From: CAVPEW01 sp963703565
GTDB taxonomy: Bacteria > Actinomycetota > Acidimicrobiia > Acidimicrobiales > VFJN01
Direction: 5' to 3'
Assembly: GCA_963703565.1 (NCBI GenBank)
Contig: CAVPEW010000020.1
Coordinates: forward strand, 1-64,000
DNA: 64,000 nucleotides
The position numbers and the translations under genes were made by a program. Positions 35,626 through 44,177 of this stretch are shown piece after piece; position 1 is the first letter of the stretch; each line of letters starts with the position of its first letter. The notes beneath the pieces were generated by a model. That model was given only the letters and a program-made list of their open reading frames with translations, had not been told where the DNA came from and searched no databases.

Positions 35626-36204
35626 CTAGAGGCGCCCGAGGTGGTTGAGCGGCCAGAAGAGCACGAAAGCCCGACCGACTATCAGGTCCTCGTCGATGGC
35701 ACCGAAGCGCCGGCTGTCGAAGGAGGCACCCCGGTTGTCGCCCATCACGAACACATGGCCGTCCGGTACGCGCTGGCGCGGCAGGTCGACGGTGGTGGTC
35801 CCGTCGGGTAGGTAGCCCTCGTCGAGTCGGTCCCCGTCGACGTACACCGATCCCGACCGAGCCTCGATGACCTCACCGGCGAGGCCGATGACCCGCTTGA
35901 TCAGGTCCTTGGTGGTGCTCTGGGGCTCGTTCGGGGGCCGCTCGAACACGACCACGTCGCCCCTGTGCACGTCGTGCAGATCGTAGGAGAGCTTGTTGAC
36001 CAGGACCCTGTCACCCTTCTCCAGGGTGGGCGACATCGACTCCGACGGGATGTAGAAGGCCTGGAACAGGAAGCTCTGGACGAGCAGGGCAACGACCAAC
36101 GCGCCGACGACGACGGCTATCCACTCCACCACGGAGCGCACCACGTCGCGCTCGTCCCTCGACGCCTCGTCTCCGGCTTCGGCGGCGTCGGTGGGTGGGC
36201 TCAC
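35626..36204 (-). CDS. lepB: Signal peptidase I
   Basis: A 192-residue type-I signal peptidase. One N-terminal membrane helix (VVEWIAVVVGALVVALLVQS) anchors the catalytic domain. The serine is in IPSESMSPTLEKGDRVLVNK and the general-base lysine in DLIKRVIGLAGE. GDNRGASFDSR is the later conserved box. It removes signal peptides from exported proteins, as expected beside Tat genes. GTG start. Confidence 0.93.
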   Translation of the reverse strand: MSPPTDAAEAGDEASRDERDVVRSVVEWIAVVVGALVVALLVQSFLFQAFYIPSESMSPTLEKGDRVLVNKLSYDLHDVHRGDVVVFERPPNEPQSTTKDLIKRVIGLAGEVIEARSGSVYVDGDRLDEGYLPDGTTTVDLPRQRVPDGHVFVMGDNRGASFDSRRFGAIDEDLIVGRAFVLFWPLNHLGRL

Positions 36205-37157
36205 GGGGGGGGCACGCTATAGCGCCCGAGCACCCTGGCAGCCGCTGACCGGCGGAGGTCCCGCCAACCCTCGGGAGCGTCGACCACCTCTGCGGTCGAC
36301 CCGAGGCGGAGCAGGAGCCTCTCGAGCCAGGGCCGCGCCGCCACTGCCAGGGTGACCCGTGTGCGCCCTGCAGGCATCGGCGAGACCGACTCGACCGGGT
36401 AGCTGGACGCCACCCATGAAGCGGAGGGCTCCAGGTCGAGCGTGACCCGCACCGCGCCGGGCTCGGGCTCGAACAGCGGCCCTGCTGCCCCCGCCGGCTC
36501 GCCGGCAGCTTCCTCGAGCGCAGTGGCAGCCACGATGCGATCGACGCGGAACCAGCGCCGCCCGCCGGCGAGGTGGCAGTAGGCGTCCAGGTAGAGGGTC
36601 CCGGCATCGACGTGGAGGCGGTAGGGATCGACCTCGCGTACGGTGCGCTCGTCGCGCCCGTAGCTGTAGTGGTCCAGGCGCAGTCGGCGCCGACCGGCTA
36701 CCGCTTCCCGCACGACGGCGACCACCGCGGGATCTGCGGCGCCGAGATCTACGTCGAGGGTCTCGGCGGCGTCGACGCCGAGCACCGCGGCCAACTTCGC
36801 CATCCCGCTGCGCAGGGGTCCAGAACGGTCTGCGCCCGGCAGCGCCGCGACGGTGGCCGCTGCGGCCAGCAGCGACACCCCCGCCTCGGGAGTCAGGCGT
36901 CGGGGATGATGGAACACCTCCGGGTAGCGGATCCAGACCCTGTCTCCCTCGCTGACGACCTCGATCAGCGAGTCGGGCGTGTAGGGGGGCAGCCCGACGA
37001 ACCAGACCACCCCGAGGTCTGCATCCAGTTCGGCGTCGCTCAGCTCGAAGCGCTCCCTGATCTCGGCGCGCGTCGGTCCGTCGCCCGCCGCGACCCACGG
37101 GACGAGCTCGAGCACCCGCGCCAGGCGCTCGCCGGCGCCGGGCCTCCCGCCGCTCAC
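36201..37157 (-). CDS. pafC: PafC, WYL-domain transcription regulator
   Basis: A 318-residue WYL regulator, the second half of the PafBC heterodimer that activates the mycobacterial DNA-damage response. N-terminal winged helix (RLARVLELVPWVAAGDGPTR, then LSDAELDADL) is followed by a WYL domain with REVDPYRLHVDAGTLYLDAY and a WCX-type C-terminal extension. It starts with a GTG that overlaps the stop of pafB (GTGA), so the subunits are coupled. The pair lies near the pup-proteasome genes, as in mycobacteria. Confidence 0.9.
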   Translation of the reverse strand: MSGGRPGAGERLARVLELVPWVAAGDGPTRAEIRERFELSDAELDADLGVVWFVGLPPYTPDSLIEVVSEGDRVWIRYPEVFHHPRRLTPEAGVSLLAAAATVAALPGADRSGPLRSGMAKLAAVLGVDAAETLDVDLGAADPAVVAVVREAVAGRRRLRLDHYSYGRDERTVREVDPYRLHVDAGTLYLDAYCHLAGGRRWFRVDRIVAATALEEAAGEPAGAAGPLFEPEPGAVRVTLDLEPSASWVASSYPVESVSPMPAGRTRVTLAVAARPWLERLLLRLGSTAEVVDAPEGWRDLRRSAAARVLGRYSVPPP

Positions 37158-38080
37158 CGCGCCAGCTCCTCGAGCCAGTGGACCACCTCGTCGCGCAGCT
37201 CGGGCGGTTCGAGGACCTCGGCGTGGTCGAGCAGACCGAGCACGAACGAACGGAACCCGTCGCGGTGCGCGACCTCGAGCTCGACCACCACCGCGTCGCC
37301 GTCGTGCTCCCGCACGGCATCGGGTCCCAGCAGTGCCGCCACGGCCGGCGCCGGCGGGCCGTCGATGCGGACGCGTGCCACCAAGGGCGCCTCCTCGCCC
37401 AGCTCCCAGGGCTCCCGCCACGCCCCCGGCACCGCCGGCTCGGGCACCTCGAAGGTCTGCGAGTGGTCCAGGGTGATGCCACCCTCCACCCGGTCGAGGC
37501 GGTAGGTCCGAAGCTCGCCCACGTCGTGGTCGAGGCCCTGCAGGTACCAGCGGCCGCGGCGCAGGTCGAGCCGGTGGGGGTCGATCCGCCGGCTCCGCCC
37601 CCTGTACTCGAAGGTGACCGGGTGCCGTTCGCTGCAGGCAGCGAAGGCAGCCGCGAGGTTCGTGCCACCGGGCAGCGCGGCCACCTCCACGCCGAGGTCG
37701 CCCGGATCGCCTCGACCCCGGGGCCCGAGCTTCGCCAGGCCATCGCCAGCGGACAGGCCCTCGATCCGAACGGCGGACGCGGCCAGGTGGAGAGCGGCCA
37801 GCTCATCGGGGTCCAGACCGGGATCGGCCAGGTAGTACTGGTCGGCGGGGATGCGGTAGCCGGCCACCTCGGGCAGGACGCCGGGCACGGTCTCGACCGA
37901 CAACGGGATGCCCATGGCCCTCAGGTCGTCCTTGTCGCGCTCGAACTGGCGGCGGAAGGCCTCGTCGCCCTCGGGATAGCCGGGGACCTTGGCCCGGATG
38001 TCGTCGCGCGCCAGCGGTCGGGGCGCGTCTAGCAGCAGCGCGGTGAGGTTCAGGAGTCGCTCGAGCTTGGCGGCCGCCAC
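37154..38080 (-). CDS. pafB: PafB, WYL-domain transcription regulator
   Basis: A 308-residue WYL regulator, first subunit of PafBC. The winged helix (AKLERLLNLTALLLDAPRPL) is followed by EAFRRQFERDKDDLRAMGIPL, and the WYL domain reads RRIDPHRLDLRRGRWYLQG, then DVGELRTYRLDRVEG. Heterodimer partner PafC overlaps by 4 bases. PafBC binds single-stranded DNA and activates damage genes in actinobacteria; this role here is from family knowledge. Confidence 0.9.
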   Translation of the reverse strand: MAAAKLERLLNLTALLLDAPRPLARDDIRAKVPGYPEGDEAFRRQFERDKDDLRAMGIPLSVETVPGVLPEVAGYRIPADQYYLADPGLDPDELAALHLAASAVRIEGLSAGDGLAKLGPRGRGDPGDLGVEVAALPGGTNLAAAFAACSERHPVTFEYRGRSRRIDPHRLDLRRGRWYLQGLDHDVGELRTYRLDRVEGGITLDHSQTFEVPEPAVPGAWREPWELGEEAPLVARVRIDGPPAPAVAALLGPDAVREHDGDAVVVELEVAHRDGFRSFVLGLLDHAEVLEPPELRDEVVHWLEELAR

Positions 38081-38084
38081 GGGC

Positions 38085-39083
38085 TCAGCAGGATAAGAGG
38101 TCGACGGCGAGCGCGGCAGCGGCGCCGACCGCCGAGAACGACAGCGGGTCCTGATCGGGCCCGCGACCCATGGTCGTGACCTGCAGGCCGAAGCGGGCGA
38201 GGACCTGCCCGACGTCCGGGGGTGAGACCACCTCCGTCGCGACAGTCGCGGCGGCGAGGGCCGGGGGGACCGGCACCCGAACGGGCGACCGTGTCAGGTC
38301 GATGGCGGTGAGGGTGTGGTGGCTGACGCCGCGGTGGCGTTCGCGGTGATCGCCGTCCGAAGCGCGCACGCATGCGACGGGGACGCCTCCGAGTGCTGCG
38401 ACGGCATCGAGGACGGCCGCGGTCTCCACAGCGGTCGTGCCCAGCTCGCTGCCCGTGCCCACCACCCCCGGGCCCATCGCCACGACCGCTATCTCGGCGC
38501 CCACGACGTGGCGGGCCAGGGTCAGCGCCGACGGAACCGACACGGCTTCCAGGTCGCCTCCGAAGGCGTGACCAGCGGTGATGCACGCGCTCAGCAGGGA
38601 GCGCTCGCGCAAGCTGGCCACCAGATCGGAGATGGCCAGTGGCAGCGCCGCGCCGTCGGTCATCACGTAGGCCACCCGCGTGCCCGGGCGGAGGTGGGCG
38701 ATGCAGCTGGCCAGCACGCCCAGCTGGCTGTGGAGGCCGCCGACCACCACCGGCATCCCTGCCAGGTCGCGAGGCAGGTCCCGGTGCTGCTCCTCGGCCG
38801 CTCCGGTGTCGGCCTGCAGGCTCGTGTAGCGCAGCTTCATGATGTGGCCCTGGCCCGGCTTCACCCACTCCTCACGTGACAGGTTCCAGTGCACGACGTG
38901 CCATCCGCCGGTCCCCAGGCCCAGCTCCACCGCAGTGGTGTTGAGGATCACGCGGTCCCCGGGGGCCACGGGACCGACCAGATCCACGAGGGCGTAGGCC
39001 GGTCCCCGGTCGGTGTCCACGCGCTGCAGGCCGGGCCGCTCGGCGCGCAGGGAGGTGACGGTGGCGGTGCGCAGGCTGGGCAC
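38085..39083 (-). CDS. DUF3866 family protein
   Basis: A 332-residue protein of the DUF3866 family (also seen in Firmicutes and actinobacteria). A conserved segment is HIMKLRYTSLQADTGAAEE, then VAYVMTDGAALPLAISDLV, and GHAFGGDLEAVSVPSAL. Function is unknown, but it commonly lies beside the pup/paf cluster or spore genes. It ends 5 bases past pafB's start region and begins 4 bases before the end of pafA, indicating one transcription unit with pafA upstream. Confidence 0.8.
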   Translation of the reverse strand: MPSLRTATVTSLRAERPGLQRVDTDRGPAYALVDLVGPVAPGDRVILNTTAVELGLGTGGWHVVHWNLSREEWVKPGQGHIMKLRYTSLQADTGAAEEQHRDLPRDLAGMPVVVGGLHSQLGVLASCIAHLRPGTRVAYVMTDGAALPLAISDLVASLRERSLLSACITAGHAFGGDLEAVSVPSALTLARHVVGAEIAVVAMGPGVVGTGSELGTTAVETAAVLDAVAALGGVPVACVRASDGDHRERHRGVSHHTLTAIDLTRSPVRVPVPPALAAATVATEVVSPPDVGQVLARFGLQVTTMGRGPDQDPLSFSAVGAAAALAVDLLSC

Positions 39084-39086
39084 GGC

Positions 39087-40445
39087 TCAGAGCGAGGCGA
39101 TCAAGCGGTCCACGCGCTCGTCGTGGGACTTGAAGGGGTCCTTGCACAGGACGGTCCGCTGCGCCTGGTCGTTCAGCTTCAGGTGCACCCAGTCCACCGT
39201 GTAATCGCGCTTGCGCTCCTTGGCGCGGCGGACGAACTCGCCGCGCAGCCGGGCGCGGGTCGTCTGCGGCGCGACCTCCATGGCCTCGTCGATCGCGGCG
39301 TCGGTGGTGGTGCGCTCCATCGCCCCGCGGTCCTGCAGCTTGTAGAACAGCCCCCGCTCGCGGCTCACGTCGTGGTACTGCAGGTCGACGAGAGCGACTC
39401 GGGGGTGCGACAGCGGCAGGTCGTGACGCTCTCGGTAGGCCTCGATGAGCTTGTACTTGGCCACCCAGTCGCATTCGCGGTCGAGCTCGAGAGGGTCGCG
39501 CTCGATCGTGGTGACGCAGTGCTCCCACATCTGCAACGCCTGCTTCTCGACCGGGCTCAGGCCGTGTGAAGCGGCGTAGTGGAGCGCCCTGGTGAGGTAC
39601 TCGCGCTGGATGTCGAGAGCGCTGAGCTCTCGGCCGTTCGCCAGGCGGACAGTGCGTCGGCATGTCGGGTCGTGGCTGATCTCCCGGATCGCCCGGATCG
39701 GGTTCTCCAGAGTCAGGTCGCGCAACACGAGGCCTGGCTCCTCGAGCATGCGCAGCAGTATCGCGGTGGCCCCGACCTTCAAGAAGGTGGCGTACTCGCT
39801 CATGTTCGAGTCGCCGACTATCACGTGCAGGCGCCTGTAGCGCTCGGCGTCCGCGTGGGGTTCGTCGCGGGTGTTGATGATCGGTCGGCTGCGGGTCGTG
39901 GCCGACGAGACCCCCTCCCAGATGTGCTCGGCGCGCTGGGCGATGCAGTACACCGCCCCCCGCGCCGTGTGCAGGACCTTGCCGGCGCCGGCGTAGATCT
40001 GGCGCGAGACCAGGAAGGGGATCAAGACCTCCGCGTAGTGGCTCAGGTCGTCCCGGCGCGACGTGAGGTAGTTCTCGTGGCAGCCGTAGCTGTTTCCCGC
40101 CGAGTCGGTGTTGTTCTTGAACAAGTACACGACGCCTCGGATGCCCTCCTCGCGCAGGCGGGCCTCGGCGGACACCAGCAGCTGCTCGAGGATCCGCTCC
40201 CCCGCCTTGTCGTGGGTGACCACGTCGGCCACCGAGTCGCACTCGGGGGTGGCGTACTCGGGGTGCGAGCCGACGTCGAGGTACAGGCGGGCCCCGTTCG
40301 CGAGGAACACGTTGGACGAGCGCCCCCACGAGACCACCCGCCGGAACAGGTACCTGGCCACCTCGTCGGGGCTCAGCCTCCGCTGGCCCCGCAACGTACA
40401 GGTCACGCCGTACTCGTTCTCCAGCCCGAAGATCCGGCGTTCCAC
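39087..40445 (-). CDS. pafA: Pup-protein ligase PafA
   Basis: A 452-residue glutamine-synthetase-fold ligase that attaches Pup to lysines of substrate proteins using ATP. It begins ERRIFGLENEYGVTCTLRG. The catalytic aspartate is in LYLDVGSHPEYATPEC, and the nucleotide/metal region is VVYLFKNNTDSAGNSYGCHE. It lacks the long N-terminal loop that marks Dop. It is followed by DUF3866 and is divergent from a small membrane-protein gene. Confidence 0.95.
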   Translation of the reverse strand: MERRIFGLENEYGVTCTLRGQRRLSPDEVARYLFRRVVSWGRSSNVFLANGARLYLDVGSHPEYATPECDSVADVVTHDKAGERILEQLLVSAEARLREEGIRGVVYLFKNNTDSAGNSYGCHENYLTSRRDDLSHYAEVLIPFLVSRQIYAGAGKVLHTARGAVYCIAQRAEHIWEGVSSATTRSRPIINTRDEPHADAERYRRLHVIVGDSNMSEYATFLKVGATAILLRMLEEPGLVLRDLTLENPIRAIREISHDPTCRRTVRLANGRELSALDIQREYLTRALHYAASHGLSPVEKQALQMWEHCVTTIERDPLELDRECDWVAKYKLIEAYRERHDLPLSHPRVALVDLQYHDVSRERGLFYKLQDRGAMERTTTDAAIDEAMEVAPQTTRARLRGEFVRRAKERKRDYTVDWVHLKLNDQAQRTVLCKDPFKSHDERVDRLIASL

Positions 40446-40467
40446 GCTCGCAACCTATCGTGGGGGC

Positions 40468-40815
40468 ATGGCTCCGCTGGTGCCGGTGCTGACCACGACG
40501 ACGGTCTTCGAGGCACGGCTGCTGGCCGCCCGGCTCGGCGCGGACGGCATCTGGTGCGAGCTTCGCGGCAACGTCGACGGTCCGTACCCGATCGGGCCCG
40601 TCCAGGTCCTGGTGGGAACTGGCGACGTCGAGGTGGTCCGCGCCCTTCTGCTGGCCGACGCCGTGGAGGCCGTGTTCGAGGACGCCTCCGAGCAAGAGGG
40701 CGAACCCACTGGGGAACCGGGCCCCGCCGCCCGTCACGCCGGCTGGCTGGCGCCCGTGGCGATCCTGATCGCTCTGGTCGGCTGGACCCTGGCGCGAGTG
40801 GCGCTGCTGGCCTGA
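40468..40815 (+). CDS. DUF2007-like protein with membrane helix
   Basis: A 115-residue protein. Residues 1-75 match the DUF2007 putative signal-transduction fold (TTTVFEARLLAARLGADGI, then GPVQVLVGTGDVEVVRALL). A C-terminal membrane helix (WLAPVAILIALVGWTLARVALL) tethers it. Function unknown. It is divergent from pafA, with 22 bases between them, and convergent with prcA. Confidence 0.7.
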   Translation: MAPLVPVLTTTTVFEARLLAARLGADGIWCELRGNVDGPYPIGPVQVLVGTGDVEVVRALLLADAVEAVFEDASEQEGEPTGEPGPAARHAGWLAPVAILIALVGWTLARVALLA

Positions 40816-40860
40816 GCGGGCCGGCAGACGGTCGGGGTGCGCCGCATGCTGGCCGGGCAG

Positions 40861-40878
40861 GGTCGAGCCGGTTCGACC
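40861..40878. terminator. Hairpin between convergent DUF2007-like and prcA genes
   Basis: GGTCGA at 40861-40866 pairs with TCGACC at 40873-40878, and the stem can extend inward by one wobble pair. It lies between the plus-strand gene ending at 40815 and prcA ending at 40885. A bidirectional terminator is plausible. Confidence 0.4.
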
Positions 40879-40884
40879 GCTTGG

Positions 40885-41568
40885 TCAGGCGCTGGGCAGC
40901 AGAGCGCCCAGTTCCCGGTGGTCGAGGCGGCGGAAGGCCCGTCGGCTCGGCCCGCGCTCGAGGACGGCGACCTCGAGGTCGTCGGGACCCAGCTGCCGAT
41001 CTGGCCCGGCCAGAGCGGTCAACGCCACGCCGAGCGCTGTGGGCAGATCGGCCTGGCCGTCCCAGGCCTCGTCGAGCCGACCGTTGACGGCCTCTGCGTC
41101 GCCTCCGATGGCGCTGAAGCGCTGCTCGTCTACGACCGAGCCGTCGTAGAGGATGTGGAAGATCTGGTCGTCGTCGGGGGCGGCGCCGATCTCGACGACG
41201 AGGATCTCCACCTCCATCGGCTTCATCTCGTGGGTGAAGATCTGCCCGAGCATCTGGGCGTAGGCGTTGGCGAGGCTCCTGGCGTCGACGTCTTCGCGTG
41301 AGAACGAGTAGCCCTTCAGGTCGGCATGTCGAACGCCGGCGATCCGGAGCTGGTCGAACTCGTTGTACTTGCCGACGCCGGCGAACGCGATGCGGTCGTA
41401 GATCTCCGAGACCTTGCGCAGCGTCGACGATGAGTTCTCAGCGGCGATGAGCACGCCGTCCGCGTAGCGCAAGGCGGCAGCCGAGCGGCCCCGGGCGATC
41501 CCCTTGCGGGCGTAGTCGGCCCGGTCCTTCATCACCTGCTCGGGGGCGACGTAGAACGGCATGCTCAT
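40885..41568 (-). CDS. prcA: Proteasome subunit alpha
   Basis: A 227-residue 20S proteasome alpha subunit. It begins MPFYVAPEQVMKDRADYARKG, the signature N-terminal segment of actinobacterial PrcA that gates the ring. The chain continues with RSAAALRYADGVLIAAENSS and EIYDRIAFAGVGKYNEFD. It lacks a catalytic N-terminal threonine, as expected. prcB is directly upstream with a 4-base overlap. Confidence 0.95.
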   Translation of the reverse strand: MSMPFYVAPEQVMKDRADYARKGIARGRSAAALRYADGVLIAAENSSSTLRKVSEIYDRIAFAGVGKYNEFDQLRIAGVRHADLKGYSFSREDVDARSLANAYAQMLGQIFTHEMKPMEVEILVVEIGAAPDDDQIFHILYDGSVVDEQRFSAIGGDAEAVNGRLDEAWDGQADLPTALGVALTALAGPDRQLGPDDLEVAVLERGPSRRAFRRLDHRELGALLPSA

Positions 41569-42446
41569 CGGGACGCACCCCCCGACGCGCCACCGAGCTC
41601 GGTGCCGCCGGACCGGCCCGCCAGCCGATCGAGGAGCCGCTCGAAGCGGTCGCGCACCTCGGTGGTGTCGACCCGGACGAAGCCCTCAGCGGTGATCGTG
41701 GCAAGCACCGGGAAGATCCCCCGGACCAGGTCGGGGCCGCCCGTGGCCGAGTCGGCGTCGGCGGCCTGCCACAGGGCGTTGAGAACCAGTTCGATGGCCT
41801 CGTCGCGCGCCAGGCCCTCGCGGTATCCGAGCTTGACCACCGTGCCCGCGTGCAGGCTGCCCGACCCCGTGCTGGCGTGGTCGTACTCCTCGTAGCGACC
41901 GCCGGTCACGTCGTACTGGAACAGGCGGCCCACCGCCCGGCGGGTGTCGTACCCGGCGAAGACGGGCACCACGACCAGGCCCTGCATGGCCGCCGGCAGA
42001 TGGCCGCGGACCATCACCGAGAGCTGGTTGGCCTTGCCCTCCAGTGACAGGGCGGTTCCCTCGACCTTCTCGTAGTGCTCCAGCTGGAGCTGAAAGAGCT
42101 TCACCATCTCCATGGCCGGTCCGGCGGCGCCGGCGATGGCCACGCCGCTGTGACGGTCGGCCGGGAACACCTTGTCCATCGTCCGGTGCGAGATGAGGTT
42201 GCCGGAGGTGGCACGCCTGTCTCCGGCCATGACCACCCCGTCGGCGTAGCGCACTGCCACCACCGTCGTGGCGTGCACGGTGGCCAGTGCGGACTCGGCG
42301 AACGCAGCGTCGAGCGATCCACCCTCGCCGGGGACGACGGGGTGGACGGGCGCGCCCAGAAGAGCCGGCGACCCGGCGGTGCGTGCGAGCAGCTCGACGA
42401 AGCTGGGGCCGGGATCGTCGGCGGCCCCGAACGAAGGCAGGTTCAC
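41565..42446 (-). CDS. prcB: Proteasome subunit beta
   Basis: A 293-residue 20S proteasome beta subunit with a cleavable propeptide of about 59 residues. The mature chain begins at Thr60 in HATTVVAVRYADGVVMAGDRRAT, where Thr is the nucleophile, and the conserved Lys/Asp network is in GDRRATSGNLI. The GTG start overlaps the stop of pup (GTGA). Together with PrcA it forms the core that degrades pupylated proteins fed by ARC. Confidence 0.95.
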   Translation of the reverse strand: MNLPSFGAADDPGPSFVELLARTAGSPALLGAPVHPVVPGEGGSLDAAFAESALATVHATTVVAVRYADGVVMAGDRRATSGNLISHRTMDKVFPADRHSGVAIAGAAGPAMEMVKLFQLQLEHYEKVEGTALSLEGKANQLSVMVRGHLPAAMQGLVVVPVFAGYDTRRAVGRLFQYDVTGGRYEEYDHASTGSGSLHAGTVVKLGYREGLARDEAIELVLNALWQAADADSATGGPDLVRGIFPVLATITAEGFVRVDTTEVRDRFERLLDRLAGRSGGTELGGASGGASR

Positions 42447-42641
42447 TCGCCGCCCTTCTGCACGTACGACTTGACGAAGTCCTCGGCGTTGTTCTCGAGC
42501 ACGTCGTCGATCTCGTCGAGCAGGTCGTCGAAGCTCCGCCTTGATCTTCTCGCCCTGTGGGGATGCGGCAGGCACCGCTTCGGCAGGGGCTTCCTTGGCC
42601 CGGGGGGCTGGGGTCCGCTTCTTCTGCTCACGCTCAGCCAT
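42443..42641 (-). CDS. pup: Prokaryotic ubiquitin-like protein Pup, frameshifted
   Basis: Pup is the small disordered modifier joined to substrate lysines. The first frame gives MAEREQKKRTPAPR up to GEKIKAEL. A one-base insertion at 42530-42536 changes frame, and the remaining part reads DDLLDEIDDVLENNAEDF then VKSYVQKGGE, the classical Pup C-terminus. Restoring GAGCTC gives a normal 65-residue Pup. The C-terminal residue is Glu (QKGGE), not the Gln usually deamidated by Dop, so the ligatable form is encoded directly. It lies between prcB and dop. Confidence 0.92.
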
Positions 42642-42650
42642 CGTCGGTCC

Positions 42651-44165
42651 TCACTGTCCAAGTCGCTCGAGCAGCTGGGCTGCGGTCTCGCTCTCGGCGA
42701 TGAGGCTACCTACGTGGGCCCGGGTTCCACGGAGCGGTTCGAGCATGGGCACTCGCCGGAGGGGGTCCCCGCCGACGTCGAACACCATAGAGTCCCAGTT
42801 GGCGGTCACGATGCGGTCGGGCCAGCGCTTGAGGCACTCGCCTCGGAAGTAGGCACGCGTGTCCTCGGGGGGGTCGAACACCGCTCGGGCGACCTCGTCG
42901 TCGTCGCTGATCCGCTCCAGGCCGACCCTGGCGGCCAGCGAGCGCTCCGGGCGCAGGTCGTGGTACTGCAGGGCGAGCGCCGCCAGGCGAGGATCCCCCC
43001 ACCCTAGGCCATGGCGCTCTCGGTAGGCCTCGAGGAGCCGCCGCTTGGCTACCCAGTCGAGCCTGGTGGCCAGGCGGTCGGGGTCCGCGGCCAGATCCTC
43101 GAGCACCCGCTCCCACAGGTCGAGCACCTCCCGGCCGACGGTCTCGCCGCCGATCCCCTCGAGGCCCTCCTCGTCGGTGTACGCGCGGGCCGCGGCGAGG
43201 TACTCACCCTGGATCTCCAGAGCGGTCATCCTCCTGCCGTCCGCCAGCTCGATCGGTTCGCGCAGGCCCACGTCGTAGGACACCGCCCGCATGGCCCGCA
43301 CCGGCGCTGCCGGCACCAGCCCGGCCGGGATCCGGTCGTCCTCGACCATGCAGAGCACCAGAGCGGTCGTGCCCACCTTGAGGAACGTCGCCACCTCGGA
43401 GCAGTTGGCATCGCCGCAGATGACGTGCAACCGCCGATAGCGGGAGGGATCGGCGTGGGGTTCGTCGCGGGTGTTCACGATCGGCCGCTTCAGGGTCGTC
43501 TCGAGGCCAACCTCCTCCTCGAAGAAGTCCGCACGCTGGGTGAGCTGGAACTCGACCTCGGCGGAGCTCGTGCCAGCCGCCTCGCAGCCGAGCTTGCCCG
43601 AACCGGTGAAGACCTGCCGGGTTATGAGGTGGGGCGTCACCGCGCTCACGATCCTGCCGAAGGGCACGGCGCGGTCCATCAGGTAGTTCTCGTGACAGCC
43701 GTAGCTGTTGCCCTTCCCGTCGGAGTTGTTCTTGTAGACGACGATCTCGGTGTCGGGTGGCAGCTGGGACCTCACGGCCTCCATCGACCGCTGCAGGATC
43801 ACCTCGGCGGCGCGGTCGTAGACCACGACCGAGCGCGGGTCGGCGCACTCGGGGGTCGAGAGCTCCGGGTGGGCGTGATCGACGTAGTAGCGGGCTCCGT
43901 TGGTGAGCACCGCGTTGACCAGGTGGGTCTCCACCTCGGGAGCCACGCCCTGGTTGAACCCGCGGGCATCGTTGCCGGGCTGCTCGTCGTCGAAGTCCCA
44001 TCCGACCGAGGCTCGAGGACGACGGCTTGCCGGGGAGTGGTCCCGGGCCAGCTGGTCCAGGTAGGCGTTGATCAGCATCGAGCTGGCCGAGATCGGGTTG
44101 GAGTCCGCGCCCCGGACCATGATCCCGAACTCGGTCTCGACGCCGAGGATCTTGCGTATGGCCAC
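42651..44165 (-). CDS. dop: Deamidase/depupylase of Pup (Dop)
   Basis: A 504-residue PafA homologue. The Dop-specific N-terminal insertion after TEFGIMVRGADSNPIS, with SVGWDFDDEQPGNDARG in the loop region, separates it from PafA. The active-site aspartate is in YYVDHAHPELSTPEC, and the metal/nucleotide region is VVYKNNSDGKGNSYGCHENYL. With a Pup ending in Glu, its main role here would be removing Pup from substrates. It is between pup and arc. Confidence 0.95.
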   Translation of the reverse strand: MAIRKILGVETEFGIMVRGADSNPISASSMLINAYLDQLARDHSPASRRPRASVGWDFDDEQPGNDARGFNQGVAPEVETHLVNAVLTNGARYYVDHAHPELSTPECADPRSVVVYDRAAEVILQRSMEAVRSQLPPDTEIVVYKNNSDGKGNSYGCHENYLMDRAVPFGRIVSAVTPHLITRQVFTGSGKLGCEAAGTSSAEVEFQLTQRADFFEEEVGLETTLKRPIVNTRDEPHADPSRYRRLHVICGDANCSEVATFLKVGTTALVLCMVEDDRIPAGLVPAAPVRAMRAVSYDVGLREPIELADGRRMTALEIQGEYLAAARAYTDEEGLEGIGGETVGREVLDLWERVLEDLAADPDRLATRLDWVAKRRLLEAYRERHGLGWGDPRLAALALQYHDLRPERSLAARVGLERISDDDEVARAVFDPPEDTRAYFRGECLKRWPDRIVTANWDSMVFDVGGDPLRRVPMLEPLRGTRAHVGSLIAESETAAQLLERLGQ

Positions 44166-44177
44166 CGCAGCGGCTCC

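Noticed and set aside
42443..42641. Programmed +1 frameshifting in pup
   Set aside because: There is no slippery stop context, and the same type of inserted base in GAGCTC occurs in unrelated genes such as tal and a TetR regulator. A shared sequence-level cause is simpler than programmed recoding in all.
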